Source: Neocallimastix lanati (nom. inval.) (taxonomy: Eukaryota; Neocallimastigomycota; Neocallimastigomycetes; Neocallimastigales; Neocallimastigaceae). From it: DNA of 64,000 nt. Below the pieces are notes generated by a model, which was given only the letters and a program-made list of their open reading frames with translations, searched no databases and had not been told where the DNA came from. Shown here piece by piece: positions 31,250 to 44,519 of this stretch. Location of the stretch: the NCBI GenBank assembly GCA_016946835.1, contig JACVTC010000008.1:488501-552500 (forward strand), read 5' to 3'. The position numbers and the translations under genes are program-made. Each line of letters opens with the position of its first letter. Within the stretch, counting starts at the first letter, position 1.

Positions 31250-32700
31250 ATGGAAATGGGTAAAAAAAAAGAATGTAAAAAAAAAAAAAAAAAAAAAATT
31301 TTAACGGTCTCTCATCCTATTAAAACCAATAAAAATGAACTTGTTTCTTCTACAGATGGAAAAAAAAAATTAAAAACTTGGCATTTTCATTATATATTCC
31401 TTGGGTTGAATTCTTCAGATCATCGTCCTTTCTAAAGATTTTAAAGCTTGTGGTCTTGATGGGATTTCAATGGAATTTTTCAAAGCTTTAATTTCCTGGT
31501 AAAAATGATTCAGAAAAATCTAGTGAAAATAATACCAGTAATATTTCATCTGGTTTTTAAATATCTTCAAAGCCTTAATTAATCGTATTTGGAATGTTGA
31601 TTTTCCAAAATCATGAAATAATGCATCAATAGTTTCTATTAGTAAAAAAAAAGGTCAATCCATTAGATTGTAATAACTAATCCTTGCATCTTTTTCATCA
31701 AAAATAGATTAAAAATTATAGCAAAAAATCATCTATAATAGAATCTATAAATATGAAATTGATAACCGAGAAGAATGTATAAGTCTTTACACTACATTAA
31801 GTATTATATGTCAGAGATGAAAATTTGAAAATAAAGATACTTAACCTTGCTTTTTTGAATCCTATAAAGGCGTATGACTCTGCTCCCATATATAATGTAT
31901 TAATAAAAATTTATCACTTTGTTATTAGAGGTAAGTTATTATAAATTTATTGAAAACTCATATACTTCTCTTCCAAGGCTTTTGTATGGGTTGATGGACA
32001 ATTATCGGGAATCATTTAGTATTAAGAAAAGGTGTTCGTCAAGGTTGTCCCCCTCTCATCAATTTTTATTTAACTTGTTCATTAATGACATTTTTTAGTA
32101 ATTGTAATAACTATGGAATCTCTATCAGTGATAAACGGTGTTGTCTAGCTCTTTTTTTTTTTTTTTACAAATGACAATGTGTTATGTGCTTCCAACAAGA
32201 TCTCAACAAAAGAAATTGTTAAAATTTGCTTGTAAATGGATTAGAAAATAATGAAAAATAGTTTATCATCAATAAATATTCAAGTTTAGTAGTACGATGG
32301 GATGACTTCTTAATAATAGTAACCCTATCTTTTTATCTTTCAAGTCAAAGAGTTAAACTAAAATGAATTGCTATACCTATCAGGGTGTACGGTTTTTTTC
32401 AAATAATTTTAGAATTGAAACGGATCATACAGAGAATAATGAATAATAAAGTTAAAAAAAAAAAAAAAAAAAACACTTTATTCCATAAAAAAGATTTTCT
32501 TAAGAATCCTCCAATTCCTATCCCTTATAAACGAATGCTATTTTTATGCTAAAAGTAGTGGGACAAGTTTCGTATTATGCATCACCTCTACTTGGATCAA
32601 ATAAAGAAAGAACGAAGAAGTACAGAGACACTAGTTAATTTAGGATTATACTTAAAGATATATCACGTTGTAGACACCATGCATGAGATAATTAAAGTTG
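31250..32700 (+). mobile_element. LINE (non-LTR retrotransposon) reverse-transcriptase relic, broken
   Basis: Reverse-transcriptase blocks appear in the correct order in shifting plus-strand frames. They are ACGLDGISMEFFKALIS (31450-31500), ESYKAYDSAPIYNVLIKIYH (about 31857-31920; family consensus F-x-K-A-Y-D-x-V), LRKGVRQGCPPLINFYLT (about 32020-32075; RG-x-RQGCPLS), a degenerate FFTND at the YADD position (about 32160), YQGVRFFSNNFRIETDH (32375-32425) and the thumb-like ASPLLGSNKERTKKYRDTLV (32580-32635). Many frameshifts and stops separate the blocks, so it cannot make protein. An A-rich connector lies upstream (31250-31420). No endonuclease domain was recognised, and the ends are estimates. 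Confidence 0.75.
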
Positions 32701-34160
32701 ATAAAAATTTTTAGCAGACAAATTAGATAAATTGCAATCATAAAAAAGGGCTAGTACTCAATAAGGGTTGCTATTCCGTCGGTATAAGCATAAACTAACC
32801 AGAAGTGACAATTCTTAAAAATGAAGTAAAGTTAAGACAGGCTAGCAGGGCCCATTGCCTCTGAAGGAGAAGACCATCATTTCTTTCAAATTATCAATTC
32901 AAATCCTAATCCTGAAAAAAATTCCCTTTTAAATCAGAAATCTTATAATCTTGGAGGTGAGGTCTGTATGCCTATGAATTTTTTTTTTTTTTTTTTTTTT
33001 TTTTGTTATTATTTTTGTATTTATTTTAAAAAAAATATATATATATATATATGTACTTAATAAATAAATAAATAAATAAAATTAAAATTTGCAATAATTA
33101 CCACTAAAGAAAAATATATATATATTTTTAACATAATATTGATAAGTAATATTATATTGTTATTAATAAAGGATTATATATTTAAGAAAATAAAAAAAAA
33201 ATATTTTCAATAAGAAATTTTAAAAGAATTAAAATATTTTAATATTGAGATAAGAATAATAAAAGAATTTAGGAAATTCATAAAAAAATAAAAAAAAAAA
33301 AAGGGGAAAAAATAATTCCTAAAATTACAATTTTTTGTATAATTTATTTTATTAATTCGTTCTCTGACATAAACTGTCAATAATTTTAATAATAAAATTA
33401 ATTATAAAATTAATCATAATTTAATTATTAATCATTAATATTAATTCTAATTACTAATATTTATACAATTTTGAAAAGAATCCTACTTTACCTATGGGCT
33501 TTTTTCTAATTTGTGAGTTTGTTATATCAAATTATAAAAAAATGTAACGAAATTCTTCAGTGAAATACTCTTTTCATTGGCTTAATCCAATATATAGGGT
33601 TGGAAGTGCCAACTAAGGCATTTCAAATTATTAAAAAAAGTTGTAATAATTATTAATACTTAAAAGAAATAAAAAATGTTTTTAAAGAAAATAAAAATAT
33701 GCTTTATAATAAACTTTTATTTTATTTATTTACTATTTAATTTCTACAATAATAATAATTTCAAATATGATTATTAAATAAAATTAAATATATATATTAA
33801 TAATAAAATTAATATTATATATTAATTATTAACTTGATAATTAAATAATATTATGTATAAATTACTAATAAAATTAATATTATATAATAATAATAAAATT
33901 TAATAACAAAGAATAATTGAATAATGTTAAATATAAGTTTATATTGAAAGAATTAATAATATATGAAGAAAAGAATATTTTTATGATGCTATAGAGTATT
34001 TTCAATAAGTTTTGTTTTAAAGAATTGTTAATAATATAATTGTTAATAATTATCAATTCAATAATTTGATTTAGTTTTGGTTAGAGTAAAATTTATTAAT
34101 TTTTTTAAGAGTTGATGCATAATATCATTATATTTCACAGTTAATAAAGTTAAAAACCAA
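32701..34160. other. Degraded sequence then AT spacer; no gene seen
   Basis: Up to about 32960 the sequence has mixed composition (AGGGCCCATTGCCTCTGAAG near 32850) and is probably the LINE 3' part. A T run at 32980-33004 follows, then AT spacer. A stretch at 33485-33630 (TACCTATGGGCTTTTTTCTA, GGTTGGAAGTGCCAACTAAG) is less AT-rich but unrecognised. Confidence 0.4.
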
Positions 34161-34235
34161 GGTCCAATAATGGTTAGTTACTTTGACCATGACCTTTGCT
34201 TCATGGGTTTGATTCACACCTCAACCCATTTTTTA

Positions 34236-34267
<32 letters not shown>
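34161..34267 (+). mobile_element. Candidate tRNA-derived SINE with poly-A tail
   Basis: GGTCCAATAATGGTTAGTTA at 34161-34180 carries a pol III A-box-like TGGTTAGTTA. GGGTTTGATTCACACC at 34205-34220 resembles a B box (GGTTCGANTCC), about 35 bases downstream, which is the normal spacing. A ~30-base A run (34237-34267) follows directly, as in SINEs. The T arm and acceptor stem do not pair well, so this is not a functional tRNA. It could also be an old tRNA pseudogene. Confidence 0.4.
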
Positions 34268-34269
<2 letters not shown>

Positions 34270-35049
34270 AATATTTTTATTCATTAATTATTAATAATAA
34301 CTTTTCCAATATACTTTCTGGATAAATTATAAAAGGTTAAAAAGATTCTTTTCGGGTTTGTAATTCAGCCGAAATAAATTTAGAAATTCTTATTTTTTTT
34401 TTTTTTTTTTTTTTTAAAAAATTATTTTTATTTTTATTTTTATTTTTTTTTTTTATAAGATTCATTTTTCATCAATTATAAAAATATACTAGTAACTTTA
34501 CCTTATTAATTATTGCTAACATAATTTCTAAATATTTCTTTAAATATTATTATTACATTTTTAAAAATTGTTTTTTTCCGTTTAAAATCATAAATTGTAC
34601 CAACTTCATGAATGAAAAAAAAAAAAAAAAATTATTTTTTTTCTTCGTGTTTTTTATTAATTAACTTAAACAAGTAATTTGAAATATTACATCGGTTAAT
34701 GTTAAAGTTCTACATAATATTTAAACTTTTGTACATTAAAGTATTATAAATATTTATAATATTTGATTATGTAATAATTTGTAAGTAAAATATAAAAAGA
34801 AAAAAATTTTTTTAATGAAATTAATATTTTGAGTCTTTTTAAATACTTTATTAAATCATATAAATTAATAAATAATAAATAAAATTTAATTGAATAATAA
34901 TACATTTTGTCGTGTACACATTATATTTTATATTGACTCCTTAACAGATTAAGAGTCTCAAATACCAAGAAACCTATTATTAATTTTAATTTTTTAAGAC
35001 GTTTTAATGATTCTAATCATTTTAAAATATAATTAATTATTTTTTTTTA
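34268..35049. other. AT spacer; no gene seen
   Basis: This stretch has T runs at 34391-34415 and 34445-34454, a poly-A at 34617-34630 and otherwise featureless AT sequence. A less AT-rich piece near 34910-34980 (GTCGTGTACACATTATATTT, CCTTAACAGATTAAGAGTCT) might belong to the 5' end of the copia-like fossil. Confidence 0.4.
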
Positions 35050-37620
35050 TTAATGTTTCAAAGAATGGCTAAAAGAAAAAAATAACAATAATAATCATAT
35101 TGAAGAGAGTTTGATTTCATGGACTCCAACTGATAATAAGGACAATGAATCGATTTCTTCTTATGAAGATGATGAATCTAATGATAAAAAAAAGAATTAT
35201 CATTGATAAATATTATGGAAATATAACGAAATCCGTTTTTTGAAATTAAAGATTTCATATTAAATAAAGAAAATTTCTTAGATTTGGTATGAGTCTTTTA
35301 AAAGACATCTAATTGCCATTGATTTAGATTTCTACATTGAGAATGAAATTCAATTTTCAAAGATGAACAGAATTCAAGTCAAATAAAATCAGATAATGCT
35401 GTTCAATCTACTATAATAAACAGTATAGAAAAATAAAATAAAGAATATCTCCGAGGGTGTAAAACTTGCTTATAGCATGATGGATTGATTAAAGGAAAGT
35501 TTCTATCAATTTGGTCAACCATTATTAAATATTTTTGAATATTAAATTATCAATCTTAAATTAATTAATAATGATTATATTTCAATATGTTAATGACTGA
35601 AATGATCTCTTTGACAAACATAAAAATGAATGTAATAATTAAAAAAGAGTATCTTTAGATGAAGAAACAAAGCTCTTATATGCTGTAAATGAATTGGATA
35701 AAAATTGGAATAAACTCACCGCCAATTTATCAATTCAAAACTTTTGATGAACTTATAAAAGAATTAAATAAAAGGCATGATTTCTTTGAAAAAGCTGAAA
35801 TTTTTAAGATCAAAGAATATTGTCATGAACGACATAAATGTCAATAATATAAATAGAAATGAAAACAACAATAATAATAATAATAATAATAAAAATTATC
35901 ATAAGAATTATAATAATAAATTTCATAACGACTATTATTGTCACATTTGTAGAACTAAAGGTCATTCTACTGATCACTGTAAATATAATCATTCAATTAA
36001 AGAAAGTAATAAATCAGATATTAATAATAATTAAAATTATAAATTTTCCAGCAAAAAGGATAAAAAATTCTTCTAAAAGATATCATAAAAATAATTATCA
36101 ACTCCAGTAATATTATTGATAATAATAAAAAATGAAGGTAATAAAAATAACAATAATATTATTTCTGAAAATAATTATGAAGATAAAGATGAAGTATATA
36201 TTAATTTTACAGGTAATATTTCAGTCATTCAAAATTGTAATAATACAACAATAAAAAATAACACTAATTCTACTCATTGGATTATTGATAGTGTTACTGA
36301 CATTAATTTAACTACATAGTATAAACAATTTAAATAATTTAAGTAAAGTAAATAATAAAAAAATATTATTTATCCAAATGGTGATTTAGATAAAGTTAAA
36401 AATGTAGGGACTAATAAAGGCAAATTTAAAAATAACAATTTCGTAATATCAAACGTTTATTATGTGTCAAACATTCAAAACAATTTAAATTTCTACTCAT
36501 TCCATTCTTGAAAATGAAGGTACAATTATTATGAAACATGTAAATAATAAAGATCGTTTTACAAATATATAAAAATAAACTTCTCATTGCAAATACCGTT
36601 GCTAATGAAGAAAATTTGTTCGCGTTTGATACAGTTCCAACAAATAATATAGCCACAAAAAATTTCGTATTTAATAGAGATACTAATTTATGTCATGCTC
36701 GTTTAGGTCATTACTTTAACAATAATATTAAGGATTTTGTTATTAAGCATACTAAAAATTCATAACAAAAACTGTCATCAATGCAAAATAACAAAATTAA
36801 AGAGAAAAACCTTTTTATATCTCCCCTAATAATGCCACTAAACCTTTGGAATTAATCCATTCTGATGTAGTTGGTAAACTGGAAACATCCTATAATGACT
36901 TCAATTATTATGTTACTTTTATCGATGAAAGATTTGAGTTTATCTTATTAAACATAAATCGGATGTTCCCAATATTTTTTATCAAATTTCATAAATTTTT
37001 TCATTAATACTACTTCATATAATATGATTAACTTCAAATCTGATAATGGAAAAGAGTATATCAATAAGTTTTTAATTAATTTCCTTGAAGATAACGGTAT
37101 AAATTTCATTCATTCAGTTCCTGGTAATCCTCAGCAAAATGGTCGTGCTGAGCGGTTAAATCAAATTTTTAATCATTTCACTTTGACTTTCCTCAACTCC
37201 GCTAAACTACCATATAAATTTTAGCATTCTGCTATTCTTTCTGCTGGTTATCTCTACAATTTAAATCCACATCAAAGTATTAAAAGCAAAATTCCAAATG
37301 AATTATTTTTTTAATAAAGCGGTTGATAATTTCTCATCTTAAAGTTTTTGGATGTAAAGCTTATTTCTATAAACAATCACAAATCTAATAAATTTGATAA
37401 CAGTACTAAACCTGTCATTTTCTTAGGATATGCTTCTGATTCTCTTGGTTATAAAAATTTTGGATACTTCTACCAATCCTGTTGGTTACCTCCAGAGATG
37501 TTTATTTCATGGAGGATATGCCTGGTACTATTAACACTACCTTTTTCTGCGACAAATTTATTGATTCAATTATTAACTTTAAGGATTCTTTAATTGAGGG
37601 GGGGAAAGTATTAGAAATAA
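35050..37620 (+). mobile_element. Ty1/copia-type LTR retrotransposon fossil (gag, protease, integrase parts), broken
   Basis: Parts recognisable in order are a gag region with an Asn-rich tract and a CCHC zinc knuckle (CHICRTKGHSTDHC, 35938-35980); a retropepsin-like segment (HWIIDSVTDINLTT, about 36277-36318); the GAG-pre-integrase/integrase region with NLCHARLGH (about 36690); the integrase core with FKSDNGKEYINKFL and HSVPGNPQQNGRAER (37030-37160); and the integrase C-terminal KPVIFLGYASDSLGYK (37405-37455). The order protease-integrase is that of Ty1/copia. The element is broken in many places. Terminal repeats are not evident, so the ends are approximate. Moderate sequence retention suggests middle age. 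Confidence 0.85.
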
Positions 37621-37654
37621 CAATTATAATGCTCATTCACAATTAAATAATCCT

Positions 37655-37657
37655 TCC

Positions 37658-37747
<90 letters not shown>

Positions 37748-37749
37748 TG
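37655..37749. repeat. (AAT)n microsatellite
   Basis: This is an uninterrupted AAT run of about 30 units directly after the copia-like fossil. Confidence 0.95.
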
Positions 37750-38283
37750 ATAAAGAATTTTCAAGATATTAAGTAAATTTTATAAAAAAAATGTAAACAA
37801 AGAAAATCAATACAAATGTATCAAATTAATGTATTAGAAAAGTTATATTAATTTTTGGATTTTTTGTATTTAGAATGAATAATTTTCCTTCATTTTAGCA
37901 TTAAACTATGAGTATAAACCACGGATAAAAATCAGCCTTGTGTTGTTAATAGATGTTCCATAACAACAAGAACCTGGGTGAAATATCTTCTCCATAATGA
38001 ACAATAAATTATAAAAATGATAAAAATGAAATTAAGACAAAACTAAAATACTAATAACTAAGAAATATGAAAGAATTTTTTTTTTTTTTTTTTTAGGATA
38101 ATCTAGATTTAATATATTAGAATGAAGGATTATAAGTAAAATCCACCTCCTATAACCCACTCACCCAATTTTTTTTTTTTCCTTAATTCTAACAAAATAT
38201 TTTATCTTTTACTAATTTTTTATAAAAAAAAAGAAATTTTCCCAATTAAAAATTAAATTATATATATTTACATTCTTTTTTTA

Positions 38284-38335
<52 letters not shown>

Positions 38336-38571
38336 TATTTTTAATTTTATTTTTTTTTTTTTTTTTTTATTATTTTTTTTTTTACTTATTTAATTATTGA
38401 TTCACTTATTTATTTATTTATTAATTTTTATAAATATATATATATTTAAAAAAAAAAAAATAATAACGGATTAATAATTATAGAGATTTAAAAAATATTT
38501 TTTTTTTTTTTAATTTCATTTACAATAATAATTAATATATATATATTTAAATAAATTATTTGTAAAGTTTC

Positions 38572-38607
<36 letters not shown>

Positions 38608-38765
38608 TTCTTTTTAAAAAAAGAAAAAAAAAAAAATTAAAATAAAATAAGCTATCTTTTAATAATATTAACATATTCCTTTATTATTATATATATATTT
38701 TAAATTTTTCATTCCCCAATTTTTATTTACTTATTTTAATTTTTATTTTTATTTTTTTTTTTTTT
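37750..38765. other. Spacer 3' of the LEA-2-like gene; no gene seen
   Basis: The stretch 37870-38170 has mixed composition (CCATAACAACAAGAACCTGG, CCACCTCCTATAACCCACTC) without an open frame and may be an element remnant. Very long T runs follow at 38287-38330 and 38576-38605, then AT spacer up to the stop codon of the minus-strand gene. Confidence 0.5.
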
Positions 38766-40585
38766 TTAATTTTTACTTTCATCATCTCCATTATTGTCTG
38801 AATCCTTTTTGTCATCTTTTTTTTCGTCTTTATCTTCATCATCATCATCATCTTTTTTCTTTTCTACTACTTTATATTTATCTTCGGTTAAAAATGGACA
38901 TTTAAATTGAGTGGTCTTAATATAATTTGGTCTATAAATAATGGATATAACAGGAATTTTCATGGATACTTTATAATCTAAATCCATATCACTACCAGGT
39001 GAAGTAATACCACATCTATCTAAAATATATTTAAATGTATTATCATTTTTCATACTTGGGGAGGCATATTTTAAAGAGGTTGTTATTGTCATAAGGGCAT
39101 TCTATTAATATAGTTATATTGTTTAAATATAGAATTTGAAAAAAAAAATTTTATATATTTACAATATTATTATTAATATTATTAATTATTAATTTTTTAT
39201 TTATATGAATATAGAATTTGAAAATATTTAAAATCTTAAAGAATATTATTATTATTATCAATTATTTAAATAATTTTTTCCTAAATATGTTATGTTTTAA
39301 AAATACCTTTCTTGGACCAAATGAAATACTATCAACATAACTATCACCAAGTAAAACATTATTTGATAAAGATTCTGCTTTTAATACATACTAATAAAAA
39401 TAAAAATAATAATACATTAATTAAATTTATAAAATTAAAATTTAAAAAAAAAAAAAAGTAAAAAAATTATAAAAAAAAAAAAAAAAATTAATTAATATTA
39501 TTGATATACATATTTTTTTATTTCTACGTTTATTTTATTTTTTTTTTTTTATTTTTTTATTTTTTTATTTTTTTATTTTTTTATTTTTTTATTTTTTTTT
39601 CTTATCTTACCTCAATGAAAAGACTATTAAATTTATATGGTATAAAGTTATCATTTCTAACATCAAAATGAACAACCATGTTGAATTGAACATATGAATC
39701 GGTATCTGAGGAAGTAACATTTTTTAAATCATTGTATGAATCACGATATTCAATATTCATTGGTAATTTATATTGGATACCGTTTGGTTGTAATTCAAAT
39801 TCAGTAACTATAATTTCTGGTAATCTTGGCCAAACAAAGTATAATACTATAAGAATAACAATAATAACTAAAATGGCAACAAAAATGAAAAGTTGATTTC
39901 TTAAAAGTCTACTTTTCAAATCTGTAGGTTCTTTACTCTTTGGTTTCATACCTAATTCATTCATAATTTCTTCTAATTCTTTTTCTTTATCATTACTTTT
40001 AACAATTTCTTCAGTAGCATTTTCTTTATCAGCATAATATGAAATCATTCTTTTAGTTTCTTTTTTCTCTTTTGTTAATTCAGTTGATGATGAGTTTGAA
40101 CTTTCCTGGTATCCTATAGTGGGACTATTAACATATTGTATAGCTACCGGTGTAGCCACAGGTGTTGTATAGTATACTGTTGGTACAGTAGTAATTTGTT
40201 GTGGATACAAAACAACTGGAACAGCTGCTGTACCATCAAGTCCGGCTTGAGTAACATCTACATCATCAGGATTTGATGAATTTGAAGAAGATTGCTTTTT
40301 AGAATCTTTTTTACTTTTTTCCTTTTTTGGAGTAACATAGTCACCATAGGGATTATTATCATATGGATTACTATATTTTGTAGTACTTGAACTACCTATG
40401 AAACCATAATGCTCACTTGGTTTAGCTTTCTCATGTCCTTTTCCTTTTTTATCTATTTTAATATTAATAGGTTCAACAGATTCCGACGAATCGGTTTTTT
40501 TACTTCCTTTTTTATTTAATTCATAACCTTCATAGGTATTATATGGGTTATAACCATTAAACTTATTTTGATTATTATTTTCCAT
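38766..40585 (-). CDS. LEA-2-like single-pass membrane protein, three exons
   Basis: Exons on the minus strand are 40585-39611, 39390-39307 and 39101-38766 (325 + 28 + 111 residues). Both introns have gt...ag ends and phase 0. The N-terminal ~225 residues are hydrophilic, Lys/Ser/Asn/Tyr-rich and probably cytosolic and disordered. One transmembrane helix follows at about 232-252 (LFIFVAILVIIVILIVLYFV). The C-terminal part begins IVTEFELQPNGIQYKLPMNI and continues through VQFNMVVHFDVRNDNFIPYK and VLKAESLSNNVLLGDSYVDS. This has the beta-rich pattern of the LEA-2 (late embryogenesis abundant 2) fold, including the N-x-N-like turn. The protein ends in a Lys/Asp-rich tail (KKKDDDDDEDKDEKKDD). Such proteins occur at fungal vacuole or plasma membranes; the function here is unknown. 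The family call is inference from pattern, while the gene structure is firm. Confidence 0.75.
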
Positions 40586-42365
40586 TTTTTTTTTTTTTGG
40601 ATTCTTTGATTTTGTTAATAAATATTTAACTTAATTTAACTTTTTTATTATTATTATTTTAATTTATTATTATTATTTTCTTTTTTAGGTTTAATTATAA
40701 ATAGATTTGGAATTATTTTTACCAATATCTAATATTTTGTTATATATATGTAATATATTTGTATATCTATACTTTAGTTTTTCTATAAAATATTTAAATA
40801 AACTAATTAATATAATAGATTATAATATAATATAATATCAATAAAAAATAAAATAAAATGAAACAAAATAAAAAATAAATTATTAGTATTTTTATTTTTT
40901 CTTCTTTTATAAATTTTAAAAATAATATAATTATTAATTATTATATAATTATTATTCCTTATAATATAAGAATTATTAATTATTATATAATTATTATTCC
41001 TTATAATATAATTATTAATTATTATATAATTATTATTCCTTATTATATCTATATTTAATTTTTATTATATCTATATTAAATTTTTAGTTTAATATTTACG
41101 TGATAGTATTTTTATTATCTCGAAAATATTCTTTATATTATTCTAATAAATATATTTCTTGATATATGATTACTACTGGTTTTTTTTTTTTTTTTACTAC
41201 AAATATTTTCTATATTATGTTTAATTTTGTATTATATAAATTTCGTTAATATAAAAATAACATTAATATAGTTATTAATATAGTTGTATATATAAATTTT
41301 ATATAAAATTATATATAAAAAAAAAATATAATATATAAGAAATTATAATAGATATATAATTGAAAAATTATAACATATTAATATAAATTTTAAAATTATT
41401 AAGCCTTCTATAATATTATTTATAATTTATATAGAAATTTAATAAAATAATAAAAAAACATATTATAAAATTAAAATAAATTACCATATAACAAAGAATA
41501 AGGTATTTATAAATTTCTTTATAATAGTAAGGTATTAAATAAAATAAATAAAATAATAAAATATGAAATTGTTTATTGATAATTGACTGTAATATAGTAA
41601 TGATTTATATTTATAAATGTTAAATTAATATTAATATTATAGCTAAGTTAATTCCTAAATATAATATTAATATATAAATCTATATATATAAAAAAAAAAT
41701 TGAAATTTAAAAGTACTTTCAATTTTTTTTTTTTTTTTGGAATTTTGAATTTTGAATTCTTAACTTTTATATTATTATTGATTAATTAATAATATAATAT
41801 CTTTTAAGAAATTGAAAATAATAATTAATAATAAAATTTATTATTTATATTTCTTTTTATTTTTCTAATTTTTATTTATTTCTCTTTCGTCTTTTTTTTT
41901 TATTTTTATTTTATTTTTTTCTTTTTTTTTTTTTTCTTTTTTTTTTTTTTATTTTTGTTTCTATTGTTTATTGAATAAAAAGAATAAATGAAAGAAAAAA
42001 TTAAAATAAAAATAAAATAATATAAAAAATATTTAAATTATTTTTTTTTTTAAAAAAAAAAAGAAAATAAAAGAAAATATGAAAATTAGTTAATTTCTAA
42101 AAAAAAAAAAAAAAAAAGAAAAAAGAAAAAATAAGATTTTTAATAATAATAATAATAATTAAATAATAATAAAATATATAAAAATTCTTGAAATTGAGAT
42201 TGAAAATAAAATAAAAAAAAAAAAATAATAATAAAAAGAAAGAAAAGAAATATAAAAATAAAATAAAATATAAAAAATATAAAAAAGTTTTTTTTTTTTT
42301 TAATTTTCTATATTTTTTTTTTATTAATATTTTAAGTTTTGATTCTTATTTATTTATTTATTAAT

Positions 42366-42408
<43 letters not shown>

Positions 42409-42839
42409 TTTTTTTATTTTTAATTTTGAATATATTAAAAAAATATATATAAAACTTTAATTAATAAATTTATTTTTTTTAAAAAAAAATAAAACTTTTT
42501 CTTTATTTAATTTATATTTATTTATTTATCTATTTATATTTAAAAATTTATTTAAATATTAATTATTTATACATTTATTAAAAGACTCTCCAATTAAAAT
42601 TAAAAAAGGCTTTAATTTTCTATTTAATTAAATTGATTTTTATATTAATATATTATAAATTTATTGTAACACTCCTTAACTTTATTTATTATAGTTTTAT
42701 TTCTTTTTAATTAATATTTATATTGATTATATATAATTTAAATATATTGATATTATATAGGTTAATCATTAAATTATATTAAATAATATAATAAATAAAA
42801 ATAAACATTTTATATAAAATTTGTGTTACTCTAATTTAA
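40586..42839. other. AT spacer; no gene seen
   Basis: This contains the 5' flank of the LEA-2-like gene. At 40920-41045 the words AATTATTATATAATTATTAT and TCCTTATAATATAA are repeated three times in tandem. A (TTTA)n tract lies at 42350-42412. The remainder is A/T homopolymers. Confidence 0.6.
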
Positions 42840-43300
42840 ATAAATAATAAATAATAAATAATTAATAATTAATAATAAATAAATAAATAAAAATAATAAA
42901 TAATCAATAATAAATAATTGAATAATAAATAATAAATAATAAATAATAAATAATAAATAATAAATAATAAATAATAAATAATAAATAATAATAAATAATT
43001 GAATAATAAATAATAAATAATAATAAATAAATAAATAAAAATAATAAATAATAAATAATAAATAATAAATAATAATAAATAATTGAATAATAAATAATAA
43101 ATAATAATAAATAAATAAATAAAAATAATAAATAATAAATAATAAATAATAAATAATAAATAATAAATAATAAATAATAAATAATAAATAATAAATAATA
43201 AATAATAAATAATAAATAATAAATAATAAATAATAAATAATAAATAATAAATAATAAATAATAAATAATAAATATTAAATATTAAATATTAAATAATTGA
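42840..43300. repeat. (AATAAATAAT)n microsatellite block
   Basis: This is about 460 bp of AATAAT/AATA repeats with embedded AATAATTGAATAATAAATAA variants. It is approximately complementary to the TTATTATTTA block at 44520-45370. Confidence 0.9.
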
Positions 43301-44156
43301 ATAATTGTTTTTTTTTTAAGAATAGTTTCATTACTATTGGTAATATATGTTTATATGTACTATTTGTAATATTAATAATATATTGTATTTTATTTATTTT
43401 GATTGTTGATTATTCAATTATTCTTCTATTATAGCCTCTAATTTATTTATCTATATTTTAGAATATATTTCAATATGTGTATAAAATAAAATAATAGAAA
43501 AATAATACTAAGGCTTACATATAATAAAAAATATTTATAAATAAGTTATATAAATACACGTGAAATATATCATGTGAGAGAAACGGTAAAATTTTAAATA
43601 AACTAGGATTAAATCAAAATGATAGAAAAATATATACATATATATATAAAAATTAATAAAATTATATACAAACAATAATAAATAAAATATCAAAAAATTA
43701 ATATATAATATTACATAAATACACGTGATTTGATATATAATTATATAATGTAACGGCAAAAAAAAAAAAGTTTATTTCTTATATTTTTTTTTTTTTTTTT
43801 TATTAAAGAATTATGATTTATGGTGAATGAAAAAAAGAGAATACTATTTGTAATTGATATAATTAATAGAAGTTTAATTAAAGTATTATGGTAAAAATAC
43901 CATCAAATTTTATCAATTTTGTGACTAATACTCTTTGAATGATAATTACTATTATATAAAAAAAAAAGTGTAGTATTAATATTAATATTAATGTTGGATA
44001 GCAATTGATCATACATAAAAGACAATTTTAAAGATATTCATCACTATCATTTTTAAATGGTAGTAAAAAAATTTTTTTCTTTTCATTTATAATCCTTTAT
44101 TGGTATATTATTTCATTTAATAATGATATATCAATTGTAATGATATTTAAATAACT
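43301..44156. other. AT spacer; no gene accepted
   Basis: The minus frame 43759-43535 is Tyr/Ile/Phe low-complexity sequence. CATAAATACACGTGATTTGA and TATAAATACACGTGAAATAT are a local pair (TAAATACACGTGA twice, near 43550 and 43715). Otherwise featureless. Confidence 0.5.
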
Positions 44157-44290
44157 TTAATAATGATTTATAATACTAATAATGATTTATAATACTAATA
44201 ATGATTTATAATACTAATAATGATTTATAATACTAATAATGATTTATAATACTAATAATGATTTATAATACTAATAATGATTTATAATAT
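44157..44290. repeat. 19-bp tandem repeat, seven copies
   Basis: The unit AATAATGATTTATAATACT is repeated about seven times head to tail with almost no variation, and the last copy ends in ATATT. Confidence 0.9.
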
Positions 44291-44519
44291 TAAATATTAA
44301 AATAAAAAAGTATTCTAATTATTGTTTAATACTATGTTAAATATTGATTGCTAATGAAATAATAAATATCTTCTTTTAATCATTCCATTTTAAGTAAAAA
44401 AATTAATTAAAATTTAATCAAAGACACAAACAAAATTAAAATAAAAAAAAAATAATATATAAAAAAAATTACAAAAAAAAATTAAATATAGTAATAATAA
44501 TATTTTTATTATTTAATTA

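Noticed and set aside
31395-31435. SSDHRP word taken as the C-terminal motif of a LINE endonuclease
   Set aside because: It sits only about ten codons before the first RT block and follows linker-like sequence (KLKTWHFHY), so it is more likely the RT linker; no endonuclease blocks are upstream.
43535-43759. Minus-strand 74-codon frame
   Set aside because: Tyr/Ile/Phe low complexity without gene-like codon use.
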